Under the pieces are notes generated by a model that worked only from the letters and a program-made list of their open reading frames with translations, had not been told where the DNA came from and ran no database searches. Source: Planctomycetota bacterium (lineage in GTDB: Bacteria; Planctomycetota; Phycisphaerae; Phycisphaerales; Phycisphaeraceae). From it: a stretch of DNA of 64,000 nt. The translations under genes were made by a program, and so were the position numbers. The stretch covers positions 1 through 64,000 of the forward strand of contig JAPLMQ010000312.1 of assembly GCA_026386955.1 (NCBI GenBank). The letters run 5' to 3'. The number at the start of each line of letters is the position of its first letter. Position 1 is the stretch's first letter. Shown piece after piece: positions 17,403 through 25,439 of the stretch.

Positions 17403-18356
17403 ATGACCTTCCCCCTCACCCACACCTTCCCCTTCGACCCGACCTACGGCTACTCGCGCGAGCAGCTCCTCGCCATCGCGCCGCCGCCCGCGCCGCCCGA
17501 CTTCGACGTCTTCTGGCGCGCCACCTTCGCGGAGACCGCTTCGGCTTCGCTGCGCCTCGAGACGCGCGAGAGCAAGGTCAATCCGCCCGGTTACACCACG
17601 CGCGAGGTCTACTTCGACACGCTCAACCGCCGGCGCGTCGGGGCGTGGATCATGATTCCCACCGACGGGAAGGTCGTCCGCGGCATGGTCGTCGGCCACG
17701 GCTACGGCGGGCGCGAAGCGCCCCCGTGGGAGCTCCTGCTCCCGCAGACGGCCGCGATCTTCCCCAGCGCCTTGGGCTTCTTCATCTCGGCCGCGGAGGG
17801 GCTGCCCTCGGCCCCCGCCCGGCATGTCATCCACGGGATCGACTCGCGCGAGACCTACCTCATCCGCGACTGCGTCGCCTCGATGTGGTCGGCCGCCTCG
17901 GCGCTCATCGAACTCTGCCCCGACGCCGCCCGCGCGATCTCCTACGACGGCGGCAGCTTCGGCGGCGGGCTCGGCGCGCTGGCCATCCCGTGGGACGCGC
18001 GCTTTGCCCGCGCCCACCTGGCGGTGCCCACCTTCGGGCACCATCCCATCCGCCTGCAATGCCCCTGCAACGGCAGCGGCGACGCCGTGCGCGTCTATCA
18101 CCAGCATCACCCCGAGGTCATCGAGGTGCTCCGGTATTTCGACGCCGCGACCGCCGCGACGCGCACCACGATCCCCGTCCTCGCCTCGCCCGCGCTCTTC
18201 GACCCCTCGGTCCCTCCGCCCGGGCAGTTCGCCGTCTGCAACGCGCTCGCCGGCCCGAAGAAGTTGCTCATCGCCCGCGCGGGCCACTTCCCCTATCCCG
18301 AGCAGGCGGCCGAGGAAAAGGCCCGGTTCGAGGCGCTGCGGGAGTGGTTCGCCTGA
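17403..18356 (+). CDS. Acetyl xylan esterase / cephalosporin deacetylase-like (CE7 family)
   Basis: The protein has 317 residues, the usual CE7 length, and no signal peptide. The alpha/beta-hydrolase triad is readable as Ser185 in YDGGSFGGG, Asp267 in ALFDPSVPPPGQ and His295 in ARAGHFPYPE. CE7 enzymes normally have GGSQGGG, so the glutamine after the serine is replaced by Phe here. They remove acetyl groups from short xylo-oligosaccharides and similar esters in the cytoplasm. The frame is open upstream across the REPIN element at 17158-17334, but homology begins near the ATG at 17403 (FDPTYGYSREQLLAI), so the longer start was rejected. The carbohydrate genes on either side fit. Confidence 0.83.
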   Translation: MTFPLTHTFPFDPTYGYSREQLLAIAPPPAPPDFDVFWRATFAETASASLRLETRESKVNPPGYTTREVYFDTLNRRRVGAWIMIPTDGKVVRGMVVGHGYGGREAPPWELLLPQTAAIFPSALGFFISAAEGLPSAPARHVIHGIDSRETYLIRDCVASMWSAASALIELCPDAARAISYDGGSFGGGLGALAIPWDARFARAHLAVPTFGHHPIRLQCPCNGSGDAVRVYHQHHPEVIEVLRYFDAATAATRTTIPVLASPALFDPSVPPPGQFAVCNALAGPKKLLIARAGHFPYPEQAAEEKARFEALREWFA

Positions 18357-18476
18357 CGGGTTTATCCGGCCTGGGCAAACTGGGTGATTGGCATTGTGGG
18401 ATGGTTTGATAGTCTCCCAACGAACCGTTTGGTAGTCCCGTTGCGAGGGACATCATGTCTGTGACTGATATTCCGA

Positions 18477-18761
18477 TTGGGCAAGGGTGGCCTCCGGGAA
18501 AGCCCTGTTCGCCCAGCTTGTCTCGGGCACTCCCGAATCGCGATTCCGGATCGCGGCCTCGACGCCGGCCCCTCGCACTCCCACTACGACGTCAACCTCA
18601 CCAGCTCCAGCTCCATCAGCATCGTCTGGGGCCCGGACTGGAACACCGGCGTCGACAACATCACTTTCGAGGCCGACAAGCGCAACGTCCCCGAGCCGGC
18701 AAGTTTCGGGCTCATGGGCTTGGGCGCCGCCGGCCTGCTGCTCCGCCGCCGCAGGGCGTGA
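18477..18761 (+). pseudogene. C-terminal remnant of a PEP-CTERM exported protein
   Basis: The frame ends in a clear PEP-CTERM sorting signal (VPEPASFGLMGLGAAGLLLR and three more basic residues), preceded by about 35 residues of secreted-protein character (SSSISIVWGPDWNTGVDNIT). No signal peptide or proper start precedes it; the frame opens with a TTG and reads unlike protein before about 18590. Sequence in another frame (from 18487, ALFAQLVSGTP) looks more natural there, which suggests a frameshift as well as loss of the 5' part. It is therefore called a decayed gene. The terminator at 18801 remains. Confidence 0.6.
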
Positions 18762-18800
18762 GCAGGCCGCTCCGTTCGCCTCGAGATCCTGAAAACAAAA

Positions 18801-18829
18801 GCCCAGGCACGCGTGCCTGGGCATTTTTT
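18801..18829. terminator. Bidirectional terminator, CCCAGGCAC family
   Basis: A perfect 10-bp stem (GCCCAGGCAC / GTGCCTGGGC, loop GC) is followed by ATTTTTT on the plus strand and preceded by AAAACAAAA (T-rich on the minus strand). It separates the PEP-CTERM remnant from the converging SDR gene. Confidence 0.88.
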
Positions 18830-18860
18830 CATTGGTGCCGTGGCCGCGTCGCCCGTCGGC

Positions 18861-19634
18861 TCAGCGCAGGAACCTGCCGCCGCTCACGTCCAGCAGCGCC
18901 CCGTTGGTGAAGGCCGCGGCGTCGCTCGCGAGGTACAGCACCGCGGCCGCGACCTCCTCGGCCGTGCCGTTGCGCCTCAGCGGCGTCTCCCTGCGGTATT
19001 CCTCCATGCGCTGGGGCGAGGTGTGCTTGGCGTGGTGCTCGGTCTCAATCACGCCCGGGCAGACCGCGTTGGTGCGGATCTCCGGCGCGAGCTCGCGGGC
19101 CAGCGTGCGCGTCATCACCTGCAAGGCGCCCTTCGCGGCCGCGTAGGCCCCGCCCCCGTTGGCGCCGCCCGTCTGCGTCGAGAGCGAGAGGATGTTGACG
19201 ATCGCGCCGCGGCCGGTGGCGCGGAGATGCGGGATCGACCGGCGGGTGACCAGGAAGGCGCTGGTCGCGTTGACGTCGAAGGTCTTCCGCCAGAGTTCGA
19301 GGGAACAATCCTCCAGCCGGCTGCGCTGCACCAGCGCCCCGGCGTTGTTCACGAGGATGTCCAGCCGTCCCGCCCGTGCGACGAGTTCGTCCACCACACG
19401 CGAGGCCTGCGCCTCGTCGGTCAGGTCGGCCTGGAGCAGCATCCCCCGCTCGGGCCCGCCGACCTTCGCCAGCGTCTCCCGCGCCGCGGCTTCGCTGGAA
19501 TGCCAATGAATGCCGACGAACGCCCAGGCCCGGGCGAGCGCGATTGCCGTCGCCTGCCCGATGCCCACGCCGGCCCCGGTGACCAGCGCCACCCGCCCGC
19601 GGAGACCCGCGCCCTCCGCTGTGCCCTGTTCCAT
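18861..19634 (-). CDS. Short-chain dehydrogenase/reductase (SDR)
   Basis: The 257-residue protein is a classical SDR. It has the nucleotide-binding TGAGVGIG (19-26), NNAG (96-99), and the catalytic Ser150 or Ser152 with Tyr164 and Lys168 in AYAAAKGAL. AVCPGVIETE follows as expected. It should be a cytoplasmic NAD(P)H-dependent oxidoreductase of the FabG-like type; the substrate is unknown. The start is the ATG of MEQGTAEG; the frame extends 37 codons upstream through non-conserved sequence. Histidines around the substrate loop (TEHHAKHT) are noticeable. It is transcribed alone between two terminators (18801 and 19723). Confidence 0.88.
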   Translation of the reverse strand: MEQGTAEGAGLRGRVALVTGAGVGIGQATAIALARAWAFVGIHWHSSEAAARETLAKVGGPERGMLLQADLTDEAQASRVVDELVARAGRLDILVNNAGALVQRSRLEDCSLELWRKTFDVNATSAFLVTRRSIPHLRATGRGAIVNILSLSTQTGGANGGGAYAAAKGALQVMTRTLARELAPEIRTNAVCPGVIETEHHAKHTSPQRMEEYRRETPLRRNGTAEEVAAAVLYLASDAAAFTNGALLDVSGGRFLR

Positions 19635-19722
19635 GAATGCATGCCCTCGCGCCAAGTTGGGTCGTTGCGACATCCACGGGCATGATGCCAGCGGGATCGT
19701 CCAATTCAAAGCGGCCGCGTGG

Positions 19723-19756
19723 AAATTAAAAGGCCCCGGAAGCATGTTCCGGGGCC
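19723..19756 (-). terminator. Rho-independent terminator of the PEP-CTERM gene
   Basis: On the minus strand a perfect 10-bp stem (GGCCCCGGAA / TTCCGGGGCC, 5-nt loop) is followed by TTTTAATTT. It lies 30 bp beyond the stop of the gene at 19787-20824. Confidence 0.85.
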
Positions 19757-19786
19757 CTTGGAAACTGTAGCGAGGAGAGAGGGCTT

Positions 19787-20824
19787 TCAGCGGCGGCGAC
19801 GCAGGAGCACGGCCATGGCGCCAAGGCCCAGGAGCGTCGCCGAAGCGGGCTCCGGGACGTTGTTGGGCAGCGGCGCCAAGTTCAGGGCGATGTTCTGCCC
19901 GCCGATGAACCCGCCCACCGTGGCCGAGAGGTTGTTGGGGTCGGGGGTGTCCAGGAGGGCCTCGCCTTCGGCGCTGTAGGAGCCGACGTATTTGTAGAAC
20001 TCATAGCGGCAGGTGGCGGCCTTGGAGTCTGGGAGCAGGTCGTTCTGGCCGCTGTCGAGCTTGTCGGCGAGGTTCTTCTGGAGCAGCACCCATTCGGTCT
20101 CGACCGTGTTCGACAGGTCGGGATTGCCGACCAGCAGGTCATTCAACGCCACGGCGTGGTCGCGGCTTTCCGTCGTGAAGACCTTGGCCCAGATGGCCGG
20201 GCCGAACTGCGCGCCGGCGAACTCGGGGTCCGGAGCCGGCACGACGATCTGGACCGCGGCCGGTGCGGCGGGGTTGCCCACGGGGGGCGCGGCGGTGAAG
20301 ACCGGGGTCGGAATGGAGACGTTGCTCCCCGCCACGGTCAGATGGCCCGCGTTGTCGCCCGTGAGCCAGCGGTAAATGGTGTTGGTTGGCGTGCCGGTGA
20401 GTCCAAGGCCGAAGTGGTCGCCAGGCACGCCGGCGCCTTTGAGCGGATAGTTCGGGTCGCCGCCGGTCCAGAACTGGTGGCCGCCGGTGGTGATCGGGGT
20501 GGTGGCGAAGGGGGTGTAGGTCGACCAACCGCCGCCCGAAAACGTGGCGGCGTAGTCAAGCACCACGCCGCCGGTGATGGAACGCTTCACGGGATCGCCG
20601 TAGCGGTTGTAGGGGCTGCCGAAGGTGTAGTTGATGTCGCTGGTGGTGATCCCGTCGAGTTCGATCTCAAAGCCGTTGCAGACCTGCCCAGTGTCGTTGA
20701 CGGCGTCGAAGTTGCTCAGCGTGCCGTAGATCACCGGCCCGGCGAACGCCTGCGCGCCGCCGGCCAACAGGGCCACCGCAGGGATCAACGCCTTCCAGAA
20801 CCTTCTCTTCGTGAATCGTTCCAT
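19787..20824 (-). CDS. PEP-CTERM sorting-domain exported protein
   Basis: The protein has 345 residues. It begins with a signal peptide (basic start MERFTKRRF, hydrophobic core to about 27, AFA before GPVIYG) and ends with a PEP-CTERM tripartite signal: VPEPAS, a hydrophobic segment, then RRRR. Such proteins are exported and then processed at the tail by an exosortase, usually for surface or extracellular matrix placement. The body is Gly/Thr/Pro-rich with no catalytic motif that I recognise; a signature is NGFEIELDGI. A strong GGAGG lies 7 bp before the ATG at 20822-20824 and settles the start. No exosortase is in the window. Confidence 0.88.
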   Translation of the reverse strand: MERFTKRRFWKALIPAVALLAGGAQAFAGPVIYGTLSNFDAVNDTGQVCNGFEIELDGITTSDINYTFGSPYNRYGDPVKRSITGGVVLDYAATFSGGGWSTYTPFATTPITTGGHQFWTGGDPNYPLKGAGVPGDHFGLGLTGTPTNTIYRWLTGDNAGHLTVAGSNVSIPTPVFTAAPPVGNPAAPAAVQIVVPAPDPEFAGAQFGPAIWAKVFTTESRDHAVALNDLLVGNPDLSNTVETEWVLLQKNLADKLDSGQNDLLPDSKAATCRYEFYKYVGSYSAEGEALLDTPDPNNLSATVGGFIGGQNIALNLAPLPNNVPEPASATLLGLGAMAVLLRRRR

Positions 20825-21055
20825 GCCGCATCCTCCGTGTTGAGTGATCGGACCAACCTGCCCCGGCCGAAACGGGGCGCGCGGACGCCGCGAGCCTGTC
20901 CCGATTATAAAGGACAATTTTGTCTTTTTCAATGGCTTGTGGTTAATCCCCCGCGCGGGGACGACCATTTCATTCCCCGTCCACCGACCTTGGGGGTTTG
21001 GGGAATCCCGCGCGGCATCGAGTCCGGCCCCGGACCCCGCTCCGCCCCTCCGCGC

Positions 21056-21874
21056 TCACCGGCTCAGCAACGTGCGGAACGCACCCGGCTCGATCTTCTC
21101 CTGGCTGCCCAAGTACCACTCCCACATCTCCCGCCTCAGCTCCCACTCCTTGTAGTAGTCCGAGCAGTAGTGCTGGATCGGGCCGACCATCGACGCGGTC
21201 TTGTTGATGATGATCTGGTCGGCCGCCTTCGCGTCGTGCCGCCAGCTCGGCCGGCCCACCAGCGGGGCGCTCTTGCGGTTGAAGAGGAACTTGAGCATGT
21301 ACCGCGGCCGGTCCGACCTGCTCAGCGTCGCGGCGTGCCAGAGGTCGTAGTGCGTGATCGCCACCGTCCCGGCCCTCACGGTCAGGAACTCCGTGCCCTT
21401 GATGTTCCCGTAGTTCGACATCGTGTCGGTCGGGGCGTTGCGCAGGTGCGTGCCGGGGAGGACCGCCGTCGGGCCCATCTCGGGCGTGACGTCCTGCGGG
21501 TAATACATCGCCAGGCAGCACCACGTCTGGTGGTGGCGGACGTTCGTGCCGTCCTGGTGCCAGGTCTGGCTGCGGGGCGTGTGGGGCTTGACGGTGTGCA
21601 GGTGGCGGTGGCCGTCCATCTCCACGTCCTTGCCCAGCACGCTCATCAGCGGGCCCAGCACGCGCGGGTTGTCGTAGATCTGCTTCAGCTCGGGCACGGC
21701 GTCGAGGATCCCGTTCCCGGGGTTCGACTTGATCTGGTCGAGCTTCGCGACGATCGAGGCGTGGAAGCCCTCGGGGAAGTCGCCCGCCTGCGGCTCGACG
21801 AGGTGGTAGCCGCGGGCGATGAAGTCGAGCAACTGGGCGTCGTCGAGCAGATACTTCGGGGCGATGGCTGGCAT
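21056..21874 (-). CDS. Phytanoyl-CoA dioxygenase (PhyH) family protein
   Basis: The 272-residue protein has the Fe(II)/2-oxoglutarate dioxygenase facial triad: His106 and Asp108 in QTWHQDGTNV, and a distal histidine in ITHYDLWHAA (His175 or His180). MYYPQDVTPEMGPTAVLPGT is the family's conserved strand after the first pair. It should be a soluble oxidase of an unknown small substrate. GGAGAAG precedes the ATG at 21872-21874 with suitable spacing; the frame upstream of it is low-complexity. It follows the unknown gene 21981-22370 on the same strand by about 100 bp. Two further PhyH genes lie at 27058 and 30774, but they are clearly not recent copies. Confidence 0.87.
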   Translation of the reverse strand: MPAIAPKYLLDDAQLLDFIARGYHLVEPQAGDFPEGFHASIVAKLDQIKSNPGNGILDAVPELKQIYDNPRVLGPLMSVLGKDVEMDGHRHLHTVKPHTPRSQTWHQDGTNVRHHQTWCCLAMYYPQDVTPEMGPTAVLPGTHLRNAPTDTMSNYGNIKGTEFLTVRAGTVAITHYDLWHAATLSRSDRPRYMLKFLFNRKSAPLVGRPSWRHDAKAADQIIINKTASMVGPIQHYCSDYYKEWELRREMWEWYLGSQEKIEPGAFRTLLSR

Positions 21875-21980
21875 GGGCTTCTCCAATTCCGGGGGCAATT
21901 CCGGGGGCCGGGACGAGGACAGGAATTCCGTGTGGTGGACGTGGACCAACGCTCCGTCGGCCGGCGCTCCGTCGGCCGAC

Positions 21981-22370
21981 TCAGGCCGGGGGCTGCAGCT
22001 TCTCGAGGATGAACTCGTACCCGACGACGTCGATCTCGCGGTCGTCGAAGGCGTCGCGCTGGTTGGGGAAGTGGATGACCCGCCACCCGTCGCGGATCGC
22101 CTCGTGGACGCTCTTGTAGGGGATCGGCTTGGCGAGCGGGTCCAACTGCGGGACCTTGTCCGGCGCCGGCTCGTGCAGCGTGGCGCTGAGCGTCTCGGCG
22201 TGGATGCTCGGGTGGGCGGCGTGGATGTAGAGGATCCACTGCTTGCCCGACCCGCACGAGGCCGAGGCGGCTGACGCGACTGACGCGACCAAAGCGTCGA
22301 GGTCGGCCGGGGTGAGCTTGCCTTGGGCGAGCTTGGTCTTGGCGAGCGTGAGCGTTTCGGCGCAGGACAT
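21981..22370 (-). CDS. Conserved-looking hypothetical protein
   Basis: This is a 129-residue cytoplasmic protein of no family known to me. An alanine-rich helical first third (TLAKTKLAQGKLTPADLDAL) is followed by a compact beta-type region (QWILYIHAAHPSIHAETLSA, WRVIHFPNQRDAF) and a C-terminal strand VVGYEFILEKL. Its base composition and wobble-position use match neighbouring genes, which supports coding. It lies upstream of the PhyH gene on the same strand and divergently from the UDP-galactopyranose mutase. The interval between it and PhyH contains short GC-rich direct repeats (CCGGCCGACTCAGGCCGG region). Confidence 0.65.
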   Translation of the reverse strand: MSCAETLTLAKTKLAQGKLTPADLDALVASVASAASASCGSGKQWILYIHAAHPSIHAETLSATLHEPAPDKVPQLDPLAKPIPYKSVHEAIRDGWRVIHFPNQRDAFDDREIDVVGYEFILEKLQPPA

Positions 22371-22494
22371 CGTTTGGGTTTCCGTGGTTTGGCTGCGGGC
22401 TTTCCGGGGGCCTTCCGGAGTTTCCGGCCCCGCATTCGGCCCATCAGTGTACCCCGTCGATCCCGGCGGGTGAATCTGCTATAAACCCCCGACC

Positions 22495-23931
22495 ATGGCC
22501 GAATCACCCCGCGTCCTGATCCTCGGCGCAGGCCCCACCGGGCTCGGCGCCGCGTGGCGTCTCCACGAGCTGGGCCACACCAACTGGCGCCTCCTCGAAG
22601 CCTCCGAGCAGGCGGGCGGATTGGCGATGTCCGTCGTCGACCCCGCCGGCTTCACCTGGGACTTGGGCGGCCACGTCGTCTTCTCCCACTACCAATACTT
22701 CGACGACCTGCTCGACTCCCTCCTGGCCGAGTGGGTCGAGCACGTCCGCGAGTCGTGGGTCTGGATGCGCGACCGCTTCATCCCCTACCCGCTCCAGCAC
22801 AACATCTGGCGGCTGCCGCCCGAGGACCTCTGCAAGTGCTTCGACGGGTTCCTTGAGGTCCACAAGGCCCTCGCCGCCGCCGGGCCCGCGGGCGTCCCCA
22901 AGCCCATCCACTTCCGCGACTGGATCCTCAAGTCCTTCGGCCAAGGCCTCGGCGAGGTCTTCCTCTACCCGTACAACTTCAAGGTCTGGGCCTACGACCC
23001 CGCTCGCCTCGCGGTGAACTGGATGGGCGAGCGCGTCCCCACCGCCGACCTCCGCCGCAGCCTCCACAACCTCATCCACCAGCGCGACGACGTCTCCTGG
23101 GGCCCCAACGCCCGCTTCCGCTTCCCGCTCCACGGCGGGACCGGCGCGATCTGGCGCGCCCTCGCGAACCGCCTGCCGAAGCAGAACGTCCATCTCAACG
23201 CCCGCGTGACCCGCATCGACTCCGCCGCGAAGCGCATCCACCTCGCCGACGGGACGACGCACGAGTACGACTGGCTCATCACCACCATGCCGCTCGACGA
23301 CACGCTCCGCGCCCTCTCCGACCGCCCGGACCTGAAGGCCCAGGCCGGCAAGCTCGTCTACAGCAGCACGCACGTGGTGGGCATCGGCATCGACGCCCCG
23401 GCCGTGCCCTCGCTCAAGACCAAGTGCTGGATGTATTTCCCCGAGCCCGAGCTGCCGTTCTACCGCGTGACGGCCTTCTCGAACTACTCGCCCAACAACG
23501 TCCCCGTCCCGGGCAAGCAGTCGTCGCTCATGGCCGAGATCGCCGAGTCGCCCGACAAGCCGGTCGACCAGAAGACCGTCGTCGAGGAGACGCTGCGCGG
23601 CCTGCGCGCCGCGGGCCTCATCGCCCCCGACGCCCCGATCATCAGCAAGTGGCACCGCCGGCTCGAGCACGGCTACCCCACGCCGTTCCTCGAGCGCGAC
23701 TCGATCATCAACCCCGTCGACCGCGAGCTCAAGGCCCTGGGCATCCTCAGCCGAGGCCGCTTCGGCGCGTGGAAGTACGAGGTCTCGAACCAGGACCACT
23801 CGACGATGCAGGGCGTCGAGGCGGCCGACTTCATCCTCTCCGGCTCGCTGGAGACGACCTACTACGAGCCCGAGACGGTGAACCAGAAGGACAAGCGCCC
23901 GCTGCCGGCGAGGCCGAAGGTCAAGGGTTGA
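22495..23931 (+). CDS. glf: UDP-galactopyranose mutase of the eukaryotic sequence type
   Basis: The protein has 478 residues; typical bacterial Glf has about 370-390. It begins with the FAD-binding Rossmann motif LILGAGPTGLGAAWRL (GAGPTG at 11-16) and continues with GGHVVFSHYQYFDDLLD, PYNFKVWA, WMGERVPTADL, FRFPLHGGTGAIW, SSTHVVGIG, KCWMYFPE, FYRVTAFSNYSPNN, HRRLEHGYPTPFLERD and SRGRFGAWKYEV. From memory these blocks match fungal and protozoan UDP-galactopyranose mutases closely and the bacterial enzyme poorly. The reaction converts UDP-galactopyranose to UDP-galactofuranose with reduced FAD. The product would feed a surface glycan. The ATG at 22495 overlaps no other gene, and the gene converges with the DUF2314 gene with 8 bp between. 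Confidence 0.85.
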   Translation: MAESPRVLILGAGPTGLGAAWRLHELGHTNWRLLEASEQAGGLAMSVVDPAGFTWDLGGHVVFSHYQYFDDLLDSLLAEWVEHVRESWVWMRDRFIPYPLQHNIWRLPPEDLCKCFDGFLEVHKALAAAGPAGVPKPIHFRDWILKSFGQGLGEVFLYPYNFKVWAYDPARLAVNWMGERVPTADLRRSLHNLIHQRDDVSWGPNARFRFPLHGGTGAIWRALANRLPKQNVHLNARVTRIDSAAKRIHLADGTTHEYDWLITTMPLDDTLRALSDRPDLKAQAGKLVYSSTHVVGIGIDAPAVPSLKTKCWMYFPEPELPFYRVTAFSNYSPNNVPVPGKQSSLMAEIAESPDKPVDQKTVVEETLRGLRAAGLIAPDAPIISKWHRRLEHGYPTPFLERDSIINPVDRELKALGILSRGRFGAWKYEVSNQDHSTMQGVEAADFILSGSLETTYYEPETVNQKDKRPLPARPKVKG

Positions 23932-23939
23932 GGCGAGCC

Positions 23940-24518
23940 TCACGGCTGCGCGAACATCGCCTTGTCCTTCGCCACCTCTTCCGGCGTCATCAGGTGGAAC
24001 ATCGCCCGCAGCGTGACGTTCCCGTAGATCTTCCCGTCGATCTTGTATTGCCAGTCGGCGATGTCGGCCTCGCGCACCTCGACGCGCTGTCCGAGCTTCA
24101 CGCACTTGACGGTGTCGGGCTCGTCGTCGATCACGCCGAAGATCTTGCCTCCCGCGCGCTCGATCTGCGTCACCCAGAAATACTCCGTCCCGTTCTCGTC
24201 GGCGATCTTCACCTTGAGCTCGAAGTCGGTCTCGCCGCGCTGGGGCTTGGCGAAGATCGCCCAGAACTCCGGGAGCGTCCGCCGGGCCTTGGCGACCGCG
24301 GCGACCATCTCCGGGTCGTCGTCGTCGACCTCGATGGTCGCGTCGGCCCGCTCGCTCGCGATCGACTCCGTCGCCGGCTCCGTGGCCGGGGGACCCATCG
24401 GCGCGGGCCCGGGCGGGACTGTCACGACGACCGGGGCGGCGGTCGTCAAGCCCCAAAAGAACATCACCGCCAGCCCCACGCCGAGCATCAGCAACATGGC
24501 CATCGCGTATCGCAGCAT
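23940..24518 (-). CDS. Membrane-anchored DUF2314-like protein
   Basis: The protein has 192 residues. A membrane segment at about 5-25 (MLLMLGVGLAVMFFWGL) is followed by a Pro/Ala-rich linker and a C-terminal domain with the DUF2314 layout: FWAIFAKPQRGETDFELKVK, TEYFWVTQIER, VIDDEPDTVKCVK and ADIADWQYKIDGKIYGNVTL. The function of that family is unknown. It is the last gene of a leftward row (25986, 25440, 24946, 24553, 23940) with short gaps. The start is the ATG of MLRYAMAML, placed directly before the helix; the longer frame was rejected. Confidence 0.72.
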   Translation of the reverse strand: MLRYAMAMLLMLGVGLAVMFFWGLTTAAPVVVTVPPGPAPMGPPATEPATESIASERADATIEVDDDDPEMVAAVAKARRTLPEFWAIFAKPQRGETDFELKVKIADENGTEYFWVTQIERAGGKIFGVIDDEPDTVKCVKLGQRVEVREADIADWQYKIDGKIYGNVTLRAMFHLMTPEEVAKDKAMFAQP

Positions 24519-24552
24519 CGTCGAAGACTCCGCGCCCTTCGCCGTGGGCCGA

Positions 24553-24912
24553 TCACCAAGCCGTGTCCCACTCAACCTTCACTTCGCCATGCCAAGGAGT
24601 CGGCTGGCCGCACACGCACACCCAGCCTTGCCGCTCTTGCCCGTCGGCGTCGCGCACGCGCACGCGGAAGACCGTGTTCCATTTTCCGACCTTCATCCCG
24701 AACGGGCCCATCGCAGTCCAATGCCGCGAGGCCGCGAGGAGTTCGAGCCCTTCGCCTTCCGCCCATGCGGTCACCCGCCTGCGGGACCACTGGGAATGCT
24801 GCCGGACGACGAACACGAGGGCGCCGACGATGACCAGGCCGCCCAGGACGAAGACGAGCGGGGATTCCGCGGGCAGCGAGGCGGAGGCGAAAGTGATTGC
24901 GTCTCGTAGCAT
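24553..24912 (-). CDS. Small membrane protein, paralogue of the gene at 24946
   Basis: The protein has 119 residues with one hydrophobic segment at about 18-38 (PLVFVLGGLVIVGALVFVV), then a soluble domain with tryptophans. Its second half aligns with that of the next gene: GPFGMKVGKWNTVFRVRVRD against GPFQSRTGRWQSVYRVIARA, then GWVCV(C)GQ against GWACVGG and EVKVEWD against QVMVEWD. The function is unknown and I know no family name. The pair probably arose by tandem duplication. Confidence 0.7.
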   Translation of the reverse strand: MLRDAITFASASLPAESPLVFVLGGLVIVGALVFVVRQHSQWSRRRVTAWAEGEGLELLAASRHWTAMGPFGMKVGKWNTVFRVRVRDADGQERQGWVCVCGQPTPWHGEVKVEWDTAW

Positions 24913-24945
24913 GATGCCGGGGCCGTGCCGCGCCTTCGCGCGCCG

Positions 24946-25413
24946 TCAGCCTTGATCCCACTCGACCATCACCTGCCCGTTCCACGGGCCGGCCATCCTC
25001 CCGCCCACGCAGGCCCACCCGCGGCGGATCACGCCGTCCGACGCGCGTGCGATCACCCGATAGACCGACTGCCAGCGACCGGTCCTGCTTTGGAACGGCC
25101 CGCGCCGCCACCAGCGACGCTCGGCGTCGATGATCTCCAGCTTCGCCTCGTCGGCCCAGCGCGACAGGCTCTCACGTGCCCGCGCCCAATGCCTCGCGAT
25201 CGCGAAACCCACGATCCCCATCATCAGCAAAGGGAGAATCAGCACCGCCGCCGGCGGCAGCATCGCGCCTCGGTGCGTGACCTCCACCGGCGAAAACCCC
25301 GGCATCCGCGGCATGTCGAACGGCGTGGACGGGGCCTCGAACGACGCCAACCACGCGCCCACATCCACGACCACCCCAATGATGGCGTACATCATGGCCG
25401 ACTCCTTCCCCAT
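24946..25413 (-). CDS. Small membrane protein, paralogue of the gene at 24553
   Basis: The protein has 155 residues. It has a first hydrophobic stretch at about 9-20 and a second at about 55-75 (AAVLILPLLMMGIVGFAIAR), followed by a basic helix and the domain shared with the gene at 24553 (GRWQSVYRVIA, GWACVGGRMAGPWNGQVMVEWD). The start is the ATG of MGKESAMMYA, since the frame upstream runs into the 2H-phosphoesterase gene. The function is unknown. The soluble domain follows the membrane part, so it probably lies in the cytoplasm by the positive-inside rule (RHWARARESLSR after the helix). Confidence 0.7.
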   Translation of the reverse strand: MGKESAMMYAIIGVVVDVGAWLASFEAPSTPFDMPRMPGFSPVEVTHRGAMLPPAAVLILPLLMMGIVGFAIARHWARARESLSRWADEAKLEIIDAERRWWRRGPFQSRTGRWQSVYRVIARASDGVIRRGWACVGGRMAGPWNGQVMVEWDQG

Positions 25414-25439
25414 GATTATCGCTCCCCCGGAGGAAGCCG

